Shown: positions 1 through 5,354 of the stretch, piece by piece
Layout of the letters: each line of letters opens with the position of its first letter
Numbering within the stretch: position 1 is the stretch's first letter
NCBI GenBank assembly: GCA_030618675.1
Contig: JAUXCV010000076.1
Coordinates: 1 to 7,347, forward strand
Source of the DNA: Acidimicrobiia bacterium
Lineage (GTDB): Bacteria > Actinomycetota > Acidimicrobiia > Spongiisociales > UBA5794
Direction: 5' to 3'
DNA: 7,347 nucleotides
Notes under the pieces: model-generated
What the model saw: the letters and a program-made list of their open reading frames with translations, nothing else
What the model was told of the DNA's origin: nothing
Databases searched by the model: none
Translations under genes and position numbers: made by a program

Positions 1-297
1 TGGACACCCGGAGAATGGGTCGTGACCGACGAGCTCGGTGCGTATCTCCGTCCCGACCGGCTCGGAAAGCGATTCGTCGTTCTTTCGAGAGCGGCAGGAC
101 TGAGAACCATCACGATCCGAAAGCTTCGCCACAGCCACGCCACCGCCCTGCTTTCAGCCGGAGAGTCGCCAAAGGTCGTTCAAGAACGACTCGGCCACTC
201 CTCGATCAGCGTGACGTTGGACGTGTACTCGGCCGTCCTACCGAACATGCAGCGCGAGGCTGTGGAGCGCCTTGCGGAGATGTTCGACGGACGATAG
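1..297 (+). CDS. Tyrosine recombinase (phage-type integrase), C-terminal fragment
   Basis: Tyrosine recombinases cut and rejoin DNA at attachment sites through a covalent 3'-phosphotyrosine intermediate. The reading frame is open to the left edge of the window, so the N-terminal arm- and core-binding domains and catalytic Arg I lie outside. The 98 visible residues hold the end of the catalytic domain: the RKLRHSHAT box (R43 as catalytic Arg II), LGHSS (H66) and the nucleophile in LDVYSAV (Y76). The R43-to-H66 distance of 23 and H66-to-Y76 of 10 fit the family. It ends with the usual amphipathic helix after Tyr (MQREAVERLAEMF). One oddity is that the first position of the HxxR motif, normally His, is Arg (R40). 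The gene points towards a tRNA-Ala gene 113 bp away, which suggests an element integrated at that tRNA. The family call is firm; the activity and the element are inferred. A GTG at 22 is internal and not the start. Confidence 0.88.
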   Translation, partial: WTPGEWVVTDELGAYLRPDRLGKRFVVLSRAAGLRTITIRKLRHSHATALLSAGESPKVVQERLGHSSISVTLDVYSAVLPNMQREAVERLAEMFDGR

Positions 298-339
298 GCG
301 CCGCATAGGCGCCGCCGAGGCGCACGGTGGGCGCCCACC
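294..339. repeat. 11-bp tandem duplication and GGCGCC palindromes after the integrase
   Basis: ATAGGCGCCGC occurs twice back to back (294-304 and 305-315); the first copy contains the integrase stop codon TAG. Each copy carries the palindrome GGCGCC. A perfect 14-nt palindrome, GGTGGGCGCCCACC, follows at 326-339. That gives three GGCGCC centres within 40 bp. They could be protein-binding sites, such as integrase accessory or arm-type sites near an attachment site, or simple local duplication. No function can be assigned from sequence alone. Confidence 0.5.
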
Positions 340-363
340 ACAGAGAATGGACACCCTCAGACG

Positions 364-397
364 CGCTGAAACCCCTGCCGTAGCAAGGGTTTCAGCG
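364..397 (-). terminator. 15-bp hairpin with UACG tetraloop, possible bidirectional terminator
   Basis: Read on the minus strand, CGCTGAAACCCTTGC pairs with GCAGGGGTTTCAGCG around the loop TACG: 15 pairs with one G.U. The loop is closed by C-G, the stable cUNCGg type, which favours the minus strand as the folded RNA. It lies 13 nt past the 3' end of tRNA-Ala, so it probably ends the rsfS-tRNA transcript, although no U-tract follows on that strand. On the plus strand the same stem is followed by TTTGTCTCT, a fair U-rich tail, so it may also end the integrase transcript. The structure is seen directly; the termination role is inferred from position between convergent genes. Confidence 0.6.
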
Positions 398-408
398 TTT
401 GTCTCTCC

Positions 409-484
<76 letters not shown>

Positions 485-502
485 GGAAGATTCGGGATTC
501 TA

Positions 503-880
503 TCAGGCCTCGGACGTAGCAGCGGGTTCGACGAACTCGAACCGCGGGGCGTCGGCCCAGAGCCGTTCGAGGTCATAGAACTCGCGTGTCTCGGCGTCGA
601 AGAGGTGGATGACTAGGTCGCCGTAGTCGAGCAATACCCAGCGACCGTAGTCCGCCCCCTCTCTCCTCACCGGTCGGTCACCGAGTTCGCGCAAGCGCTG
701 TTCGACGTCGTCGGCGAGGCTCCGGACGTGACGGTTGGACGTCCCGGTTCCGATCACGAACACATCGGTGATGACCAGGAGATCCGAGACGTCGAGAAGA
801 GCAACGTCGTTGCCCTTCTTGTCGATGATCGCTTCGGCAGCGGCACGCGCTGCGGTTTCGGCGTGCTGGTTGGCTGGGAT
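503..880 (-). CDS. rsfS: Ribosomal silencing factor RsfS, apparent AUC start
   Basis: RsfS (RsfA/YbeB/Iojap family) binds L14 on the 50S subunit and blocks joining with 30S when nutrients run out. The protein is 125 aa with the proposed start, normal for the family. Visible landmarks are KKGNDVALLDVSDLLVITD (residues 21-39), GTGTSNRHV (44-52), RREG (72-75), RWVLLDYGDLVIHLF (80-94) and REFYDLERLW (99-108). The only ATG, GTG or TTG in frame before the core is GTG at 763, which would delete the first 39 residues, including the conserved first strand. The upstream in-frame stop is TAG at 911-913. Between them, AAGGAG (886-891) sits 5 nt before an in-frame ATC at 880, which gives an N-terminus of the expected length. 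I therefore place the start at ATC, a rare initiator. A base error (ATC for ATG) is the main alternative. The gene follows nadD by 52 nt and precedes tRNA-Ala, the usual nadD-rsfS pairing. Confidence 0.9.
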   Translation of the reverse strand: MPANQHAETAARAAAEAIIDKKGNDVALLDVSDLLVITDVFVIGTGTSNRHVRSLADDVEQRLRELGDRPVRREGADYGRWVLLDYGDLVIHLFDAETREFYDLERLWADAPRFEFVEPAATSEA

Positions 881-891
881 AGGGACTCCTT
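881..891 (-). promoter_or_regulatory. Ribosome binding site deciding the rsfS start
   Basis: AAGGAG on the minus strand at 886-891 is followed by the 5-nt spacer TCCCT and then ATC (880-878). This is the strongest Shine-Dalgarno match in the region and it fits no canonical start codon in any frame, which is the main argument for initiation at AUC. Confidence 0.6.
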
Positions 892-912
892 CTGCGAGTG
901 CACCCTGATTCT

Positions 913-928
913 AGGAGAGAGTTCTCCT
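913..928 (-). other. Small hairpin between nadD and rsfS
   Basis: On the minus strand AGGAGA pairs with TCTCCT around the loop ACTC: a perfect 6-bp stem with a 4-nt loop. It starts 5 nt after the nadD stop codon. The stem masks an SD-like AAGGAGA that has no start codon at a proper distance. It could be a weak processing or stabilising element. Function unknown. Confidence 0.4.
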
Positions 929-932
929 TGGT

Positions 933-1505
933 TCAGGACGGTTTCTGATAGAGACGATGTTCGGCCACGTAGTTCAACACAGCGTCAGGAACGAGAAAGC
1001 GGATCGATCGACCTTCGGCGACGTGTCTTCTCAACATGGTTCCGGAGAGATCGATCGGCGGCATGTCGAGCCAGGCGATCTCGCGTTGCAGGGCGTTCTC
1101 GACGTCTGCACGCTTCACTCCCGGTCGCGGCACCACTGCGATCTGCGCTCGTTCGAGCAACTCGTTCGCTCGGTGCCAGGTAGGTATGCCGCCGGCCGCG
1201 TCGGCACCGACGATCAGGACAATGCGTTCCTCATCGAAACTCTCCACGGTGTCGATCGTGACGGTCCAGCCGTCACGATGTACTTCCCGATCGTCGACCG
1301 TGAAGTACTCGATTCCTTCGACCGCCAGTTCGGTCATGCGAAGCCGGTGGCGGGCCTCGGATACGCCTTTTCCAGCTTTCTGCCAAGGGCGCCCGGCGGG
1401 GATGAACGTGACCGTGTCGACGTTCAGCTGATCGTGAGCGGCCTCGCCCGCCGCAAGATGAGCGAAGTGGAGAGGGTCGAATGTACCGCCGAAGATGGCT
1501 CGCAT
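933..1505 (-). CDS. nadD: Nicotinate-nucleotide adenylyltransferase
   Basis: NadD transfers AMP from ATP to nicotinate mononucleotide, giving deamido-NAD, in the cytosolic NAD synthesis pathway. At 190 aa it has normal length. The nucleotidyltransferase motif GGTFDPLHFAHL (residues 6-17, with the H-x-x-H pair) is intact. IPAGRPWQK (35-43) matches the substrate-binding PxxxPxK segment, VGADA (99-103) and W110 are in the expected places, and SGTMLRR (154-160) is the second ATP motif (ISSTxIR type). The C-terminal NYVAEHRLYQ is typical. It starts at ATG 1505 with the residues MRAIFGGTFD directly at the N-terminus, so the start is secure although its SD is weak. The M23 frame overlaps its first 233 nt. 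It lies upstream of rsfS, as in most actinobacteria, but without proA before it. Confidence 0.96.
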   Translation of the reverse strand: MRAIFGGTFDPLHFAHLAAGEAAHDQLNVDTVTFIPAGRPWQKAGKGVSEARHRLRMTELAVEGIEYFTVDDREVHRDGWTVTIDTVESFDEERIVLIVGADAAGGIPTWHRANELLERAQIAVVPRPGVKRADVENALQREIAWLDMPPIDLSGTMLRRHVAEGRSIRFLVPDAVLNYVAEHRLYQKPS

Positions 1506-1986
1506 GGCGCCCAGGATACGGAACTCCCAGCACCATGGAGCGCAGCCACAGCGCGCCCGACGGTTCCTTGATGCAGCGCAAGGCGATCAGCGGATCGACA
1601 TAGCGGTCACCGATGCGCACCGAGAAGTGAAGCGCGATCCTGCCATCGTGAAATCCGATCACACCAACGACGTCTCCAGGTCGGACCCTCTCCCCCTTCT
1701 CAACCGATCGCTGGGAGAGATGCGAGTACGACGTTCTCAACCCCCCGTGATCGACCGTGACCGTCCTGTTCCCGACGACCACCCCGCTGAAGGAGACATA
1801 CCCGTCGCCGGCTGCACGGATCGACGTATCGACGGGAGCAGCGATGTCGATGCCCCAGTGACCGCTGTATCGGCCGGTCGGCAGGAACCCGCGAACGACT
1901 TCGCCCGACACGGGCCAGGCCAGCGCGGCGCACGAAGGTGAAGCGATCGAGGTCGCCATCAGGACGGCTGCGAGAAACAGAATCAC
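1273..1986 (-). CDS. Secreted M23-family peptidase homologue, catalytic His missing, long overlap with nadD
   Basis: M23 proteins are zinc endopeptidases that cut peptidoglycan peptides or, when degenerate, act as regulators of cell-wall hydrolases. The start is GTG 1986: an in-frame TGA lies six codons before and GGAG is 4 nt upstream. Residues 1-22 look like a signal peptide (hydrophobic core LFLAAVLMA, end near ALA) but lack an N-terminal positive charge. The M23 domain spans about 24-138: GHWGID gives zinc ligands H43 and D47, YSHLS gives H89, and ALHFSV gives H120. The usual HxH is AxH (A118), so the catalytic His is lost while the zinc site remains. After residue 138 the protein becomes Arg-rich and unconvincing. 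From about residue 161 it reads nadD in another frame, as if the natural stop had been lost by a frameshift or mutation. The gene stands where proA normally lies. Confidence 0.72.
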   Translation of the reverse strand: MILFLAAVLMATSIASPSCAALAWPVSGEVVRGFLPTGRYSGHWGIDIAAPVDTSIRAAGDGYVSFSGVVVGNRTVTVDHGGLRTSYSHLSQRSVEKGERVRPGDVVGVIGFHDGRIALHFSVRIGDRYVDPLIALRCIKEPSGALWLRSMVLGVPYPGRHASHLRRYIRPSPLRSSCGGRGRSRSAERRHGHVHPRRAPLAESWKRRIRGPPPASHDRTGGRRNRVLHGRRSGSTS

Positions 1987-2014
1987 GGTGCTCCATCGCC
2001 GTCACCGCACCAAC

Positions 2015-2043
2015 AACCTACCGGACAAGGTGGTCCCTGTGAA
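2015..2043 (-). promoter_or_regulatory. Candidate promoter for M23-nadD-rsfS
   Basis: On the minus strand TTCACA (2038-2043, five of six matches to TTGACA) and TAGGTT (2015-2020, TAnnnT type) are separated by 17 nt. Transcription would start near 2008, about 20 nt before the GTG start of the M23 gene. The site lies in the 112-bp gap after proB, the only sizeable gap in this part of the block. Prediction from sequence only. Confidence 0.42.
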
Positions 2044-2098
2044 GGGTCCCGTCATCCATCCGGCCACGGACCGGGTGACGAGCCATCTGGGGAAGCGC

Positions 2099-3199
2099 CT
2101 AGATGAGGACGATCAGATCGTCCCGGTGAACGGCGGCGCCGCCCGCGACCGATGTGTGCCGGCCGAGAACGTCGCGCAGTGTCGAACCTGCGAGTCCGGC
2201 CAATCCCTTTCCGATCAGTCGACCGGCGTCGTCATGGATCTCGACGGCATCACCCCGCGAGAATTCGCCCTTCACCCCAACCACACCGGCAGCGAGAAGG
2301 GAACGGCCACCATCGACGAGCGCTGCAACGGCACCCTCATCAACCGTGAGGACACCAAGCGACGGGAGACTGAACGCGATCCACAGTCGCCTCGCTCCGA
2401 GACCCGTGGACCGTGGCCCGACCCACGTGCCGACGTCCTCGCCCGCAACTGCGTGTCGAACAGCGTTCGTCTCGATCGCACCGACCACAACGGTCGGGAT
2501 GCCCGAGAAGGCGGCCATTCGCGCTGCCGCGACCTTCGTGGCAACGCCACCCGATCCGAACGTTCCGGCACTCCCGCCCGCGTCGAGTCCGTCAAGAACC
2601 TCATCGGTGTGCCGCACAGCGCTGAGGAGCTCCGGTTCGGCAACGAGGCGCGGATCGTGCGCGTAGAGGCCCGGCGTGTCGGTGAGGATGATGAGAAGCC
2701 CTGCATTGACGAGATGAGAGACGATGGCAGCGAGCCGGTCGTTGTCCCCGAACCGGAGTTCGTCGACGGCGACGGTGTCGTTCTCGTTGACGATGGGAAC
2801 GATGCCGAGGCTGAGCAGGCGATCGAGCGCCGCTCGTGCGTGGAGGTGTGGTTCCCGACCGGCGAGCACGTCTCGGGTCAAGAGCACCTGACCGACGACC
2901 AGACCGTGTTTGGCGAACGCCTGCGAGTAGCGCTCGATGAGCTTGCTCTGGCCAACCGCTGCGGCGGCCTGCAGTCCCGGGAGGTCGCCGGGACGGTCGA
3001 TGATCCCCAGCGCCGGAAGACCGGCAGCGACTGCGCCGGAACTGACGAGCACGGCTGGGTGACCGGCGTCGCGGAGCCAGGAGATCTGAGATGTGACTCG
3101 ATCGATCGCTTCGGCGTCGATGACGCCTCCGCTCGTCGTCAAGCTGGAGGAGCCGATCTTCACGACGATCGGACGACCCGGTTCGACGGGATATCTCAT
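2099..3199 (-). CDS. proB: Glutamate 5-kinase
   Basis: ProB phosphorylates L-glutamate to gamma-glutamyl phosphate, the first and usually proline-inhibited step of proline synthesis. The 366-aa protein has both expected domains. The amino-acid kinase domain shows VVKIGSSSL (12-20), LVSSGAVAAG (51-60), QAAAAVGQ (77-84), VNENDTVAVDELRFGDND (137-154, glutamate binding and feedback region), LTDTPGLY (172-179) and GSGGVATK (215-222). A PUA domain follows from about residue 275 (VLTVDEGAVAALVDGG onward). Its ATG overlaps the obg stop as ATGA with only a weak GAGG upstream, so translation is probably coupled to obg. The partner gene proA is not next to it. Confidence 0.97.
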   Translation of the reverse strand: MRYPVEPGRPIVVKIGSSSLTTSGGVIDAEAIDRVTSQISWLRDAGHPAVLVSSGAVAAGLPALGIIDRPGDLPGLQAAAAVGQSKLIERYSQAFAKHGLVVGQVLLTRDVLAGREPHLHARAALDRLLSLGIVPIVNENDTVAVDELRFGDNDRLAAIVSHLVNAGLLIILTDTPGLYAHDPRLVAEPELLSAVRHTDEVLDGLDAGGSAGTFGSGGVATKVAAARMAAFSGIPTVVVGAIETNAVRHAVAGEDVGTWVGPRSTGLGARRLWIAFSLPSLGVLTVDEGAVAALVDGGRSLLAAGVVGVKGEFSRGDAVEIHDDAGRLIGKGLAGLAGSTLRDVLGRHTSVAGGAAVHRDDLIVLI

Positions 3200-4470
3200 T
3201 GAGTCTCATCCTCGACGGCATCCGGGTCGTATGTGAAGACCAGAGTCCCGATGCGAACATCGTCACCGGGTTGCGCTCCCGCCTCCCGAAGCGCACCGTC
3301 GATTCCGGTCCCAACGAGTCGCTTCGACACGAGGTCGGCAGCTTCCGGGTTCGTCAGATCGTCAAGGTTGACGGCCCGTTCAGCGGTCTTCCCTGTGACC
3401 ACCCACTCGTCGCCCGATCGTTCGATCACGAATGCAGCGCCCAGGGGCCGGTGCAGCACGAAGCTCTCCCTCTCCGGTGCTTCGCGCTGGGCGAGTTCGG
3501 TCAGGTCGGCGATTCGGTGCAGCAACTCGGGGACACCTTCACCGGTGGCACCCGATATCTCGAACAGCTCGAGACCCCGCTCGTCCGCCCATGCCGTCTC
3601 GTGATCGCCCGGCAGGTCCGCCTTGTTGAGGACGACAACCCGGGGGCGCTCAGCGAGGTCGGGTGAGTGCGACTCGAGTTCGTGGACGAGAACGTCGTAC
3701 TGGCGTTCAGGCGAGTCGATCTGAAGATCTGAGGGGTCGAGCAGCACGACCAGGACACGCGCACGTTCCGTATGTCGAAGGAACTCGTGACCGAGCCCCT
3801 TGCCCTCGGCCGCTCCCTCGATGAGGCCGGGGATGTCGGCCAGCACGAACTCGCGTCCGTCGATGGAGACCACTCCGAGATGGGGGATGAGGGTCGTGAA
3901 CGGATAGTCAGCGATCTTCGGCTTCGCTGCGGACACGCTCGCGACGAGGGTGCTCTTCCCCGAGTTCGGGAAACCGATCAGTGCGCCGTCGGCGACCAGT
4001 TGTAGCTCGAGGAGGAGCGTCCGGTCGTCGCCGTACTCCCCTTGTTCGGCGAACGAAGGAGCTCTCCGATCCGGTGTGACGAAGGAGGCGTTTCCGCGGC
4101 CCCCGCGTCCACCCTCAGCAACGACGAGGCGCTGGCCCGGTTCGACGAGATCGGCGATCAACAGCCCGTCCTCATCGCTCACGACCGTGCCGAGCGGCAC
4201 GATGAGTTCGAGGTCATCCCCTTTGCGCCCATGCCGAAGCTCGCCTTCGGCGTGTTGGCCGTCGCCGGCCTTCCAGTGCGGCTTGCGGTCGTATCGCAGC
4301 AGTGTGCCGATTCCCGCGTCGGTGGTGAGCACGACGGCGCCACCCCTCCCCCCGTTTCCGCCGTTCGGCCGACCCACCGGCTTGCCCTTCCGCTTCTGGA
4401 ACGAGGCAACACCTGCGCCGCCCGCGCCACCGCGAGCGAACAGACGAACAGAGTCGACAAAGGAAGCCAT
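3196..4470 (-). CDS. obg: Obg/CgtA GTPase, 50S assembly
   Basis: Obg is an essential GTPase that binds the 50S subunit and ppGpp, linking late ribosome assembly to growth control. The 424-aa protein has three domains. The glycine-rich Obg fold is residues 1-157 (FARGGAGGAG, GGNGGRGG, GGRGGRGN). The G domain is about 158-325: G1 GFPNSGKST (166-174), G2 FTT (191-193), G3 DIPG (212-215), G4 NKAD (282-285) and G5 SGA (306-308). A C-terminal OCT domain (about 345-415) ends in a short acidic tail. ATG 4470 begins the conserved MASFVDSVRL. The region before it lacks a Shine-Dalgarno sequence and is made of an 8-bp tandem repeat. The 136-nt gap from rpmA holds a strong hairpin. The stop overlaps the proB start. 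Confidence 0.98.
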   Translation of the reverse strand: MASFVDSVRLFARGGAGGAGVASFQKRKGKPVGRPNGGNGGRGGAVVLTTDAGIGTLLRYDRKPHWKAGDGQHAEGELRHGRKGDDLELIVPLGTVVSDEDGLLIADLVEPGQRLVVAEGGRGGRGNASFVTPDRRAPSFAEQGEYGDDRTLLLELQLVADGALIGFPNSGKSTLVASVSAAKPKIADYPFTTLIPHLGVVSIDGREFVLADIPGLIEGAAEGKGLGHEFLRHTERARVLVVLLDPSDLQIDSPERQYDVLVHELESHSPDLAERPRVVVLNKADLPGDHETAWADERGLELFEISGATGEGVPELLHRIADLTELAQREAPERESFVLHRPLGAAFVIERSGDEWVVTGKTAERAVNLDDLTNPEAADLVSKRLVGTGIDGALREAGAQPGDDVRIGTLVFTYDPDAVEDETQ

Positions 4471-4477
4471 GGGGGAA

Positions 4478-4515
4478 CAGTAGACCAGTAGAGCAGTAGA
4501 GCAGTAGAGCAGTGG
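4478..4515. repeat. 8-bp tandem repeat (CAGTAGAG) before obg
   Basis: On the plus strand there is one CAGTAGAC (4478-4485) followed by three perfect CAGTAGAG units (4486-4509) and a partial copy CAGTGG. It begins 8 nt before the obg start codon and so covers the place where a ribosome binding site would lie (minus-strand unit CTCTACTG). The perfect repeats make slipped-strand copy-number change likely. A related octamer lies at 4593-4612 and another near 7284-7315. Confidence 0.85.
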
Positions 4516-4567
4516 CTTTCTGGATCACATGCCCGTGAATCCGCTCGTGCGTGCCGGACACGACAGA

Positions 4568-4591
4568 GGGGCGGCTCTGTGGAACCGCCCC
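4568..4591 (-). terminator. Strong hairpin in the rpmA-obg gap
   Basis: On the minus strand GGGGCGGTTC pairs with GAGCCGCCCC around the loop CACA: 10 pairs with one G.U. It starts 15 nt after the rpmA stop. No U-tract follows (TCTGTC), so it may be a partial terminator, a barrier that sets mRNA stability, or a processing site that lowers obg-proB expression relative to rplU-rpmA. The structure is certain; the role is inferred. Confidence 0.5.
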
Positions 4592-4592
4592 A

Positions 4593-4612
4593 TCTGATCT
4601 ACTGATCTACTT
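4593..4612. repeat. 8-bp tandem repeat overlapping the rpmA stop
   Basis: On the plus strand CTGATCTACTGATCTACTTGAT contains two adjacent CTACTGAT-type units, followed by degenerate pieces (CACTGAT, ACTT) that run into the rpmA coding end. Read on the minus strand the unit is TAGATCAG, and the first TAG is the rpmA stop codon (4607-4609). The shared core GTAG links it to the array before obg. Confidence 0.6.
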
Positions 4613-4855
4613 GATCACTGATACTTGGCGGCGGCCGCGCTTCGTGCCGTATTGCACTCTGCCTGGGATCATCGCGTAGAGCGTGTCGTCACCGCCGCGA
4701 CCAACGTTGTTGCCGGGGTGGATGCGCGTGCCGCGCTGCCTGACGATGATCGCACCGGAGTTGACGACCTGGCCGTCGAACACTTTCGGTCCGAGCCTCT
4801 GTGCTGCAGAATCGCGACCGTTCTTGGATGAGCCGCTTGCCTTGGTCTTGGACAT
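4607..4855 (-). CDS. rpmA: 50S ribosomal protein L27
   Basis: L27 sits at the peptidyl transferase centre, where its N-terminal tail reaches towards the tRNA CCA ends. The 82-aa product starts MSKTKASGSSKNGRDSAAQR and contains the signature IIVRQRGTRIHPGNNVGRGGDDTLYA, followed by a C-terminal GTKRGRRQVSVIK. The start is ATG 4855: AAGGAGGG (4861-4868) lies 5 nt upstream inside the end of rplU, and the L27 tail begins exactly there. The frame is open further upstream to 4942, but that stretch is a shadow of the rplU tail. It follows the rplU stop by 1 nt (TGAGATG), so the two are translationally coupled, the universal L21-L27 arrangement. Confidence 0.97.
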   Translation of the reverse strand: MSKTKASGSSKNGRDSAAQRLGPKVFDGQVVNSGAIIVRQRGTRIHPGNNVGRGGDDTLYAMIPGRVQYGTKRGRRQVSVIK

Positions 4856-4856
4856 C

Positions 4857-5279
4857 TCAGCCCTCCTTCTTCTCGGTCTTCGCCTCGGAGTCGGCCGACT
4901 TCTTGTCAGTCTTCTTCGTTTCGGCTTTCTCGTCGGAATCAACCGGCTTCTCCGCTGCCTTCTTCTTGGCGGTGGGGAGGTCGATCTTCTTCACCTCGAG
5001 GCGGGTGTACTTCTGACGGTGGCCGGCACGGCGCCGATATCCGGTCTTGTTCTTGTACTTGAAGATGTCGATCTTCGGACCGGTAGAGGCACCGACAACC
5101 TCGGTGGTAACGGTCAGCTTGTCAAGAGCGTCACGGTCCGAGATGACGCTGCCGTCGTCGTTCACGATGAGGAGCGGCGTGAACGTCACCTCCCCTTCGT
5201 CCTTGATGCGCTCGATGTCGAGAACGTCACCTTCTTGAACTTTGGCCTGCTTGCCGCCGGCGCGAATGATGGCGTACAT
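4857..5279 (-). CDS. rplU: 50S ribosomal protein L21 with Lys/Glu-rich C-terminal extension
   Basis: L21 binds 23S rRNA and is an early-assembly protein of the large subunit. The core (residues 1 to about 103) begins MYAIIRAGGKQAKVQEGD and carries the signature FKYKNKTGYRRRAGHRQKYTRL (73-94). L21 is usually about 103 aa; here a tail of some 37 residues follows, made almost only of K, E, A, D, S and T (for example KKKAAEKPVDSDEKAETKK), which is probably disordered. ATG 5279 is preceded by GAAGGA with an unusually short 2-nt spacer. The gene heads the probable rplU-rpmA-obg-proB operon behind a short structured leader. Confidence 0.97.
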   Translation of the reverse strand: MYAIIRAGGKQAKVQEGDVLDIERIKDEGEVTFTPLLIVNDDGSVISDRDALDKLTVTTEVVGASTGPKIDIFKYKNKTGYRRRAGHRQKYTRLEVKKIDLPTAKKKAAEKPVDSDEKAETKKTDKKSADSEAKTEKKEG

Positions 5280-5305
5280 GATCCTTCAATACTTGTGGTG
5301 GACGA

Positions 5306-5347
5306 GCCGACTCTCTCGGCGCGGTCATACGCCTCGCGTGCGAAGCG
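5306..5347 (-). promoter_or_regulatory. Structured leader of rplU (two hairpins)
   Basis: On the minus strand CGCTTCGC/GCGAGGCG (5347-5330, up to 8 pairs with one G.U and a tight loop) is followed by GCCGA/TCGGC (5320-5306, 5 pairs, loop GAGAG). The first hairpin begins at the start site predicted from the promoter upstream, so the leader of about 70 nt would be mostly structured. Leaders that control rplU autogenously are known in other phyla, but no similarity to them is claimed here. Confidence 0.35.
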
Positions 5348-5354
5348 CCCGGTC

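Noticed and set aside
1..356. TGGACACCC at 1-9 and 348-356 as element direct repeats
   Set aside because: A 9-mer shared within 350 bp is not rare by chance, and one copy lies inside the integrase coding frame.
503..763. rsfS starting at GTG 763
   Set aside because: It would remove 39 residues with conserved family sequence (KKGNDVALLDVSDLLVITD) and has no SD at a proper distance.
881..903. rsfS starting at GTG 903 with a frameshift
   Set aside because: This GTG is in another frame and has no SD in front of it, whereas AAGGAG lies after it and fits the ATC.
1988..3202. 404-aa plus-strand frame opposite proB
   Set aside because: Antisense shadow of a high-GC gene: no recognisable motifs, charged low-complexity translation, and proB on the other strand is complete and certain.
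4478..4515. CRISPR array
   Set aside because: Units are only 8 bp with no spacers, so these are simple tandem repeats.
4607..4942. Longer L27 start giving 111 aa
   Set aside because: The extra 29 residues are an off-frame reading of the rplU tail. The SD and family N-terminus fix the start at 4855.
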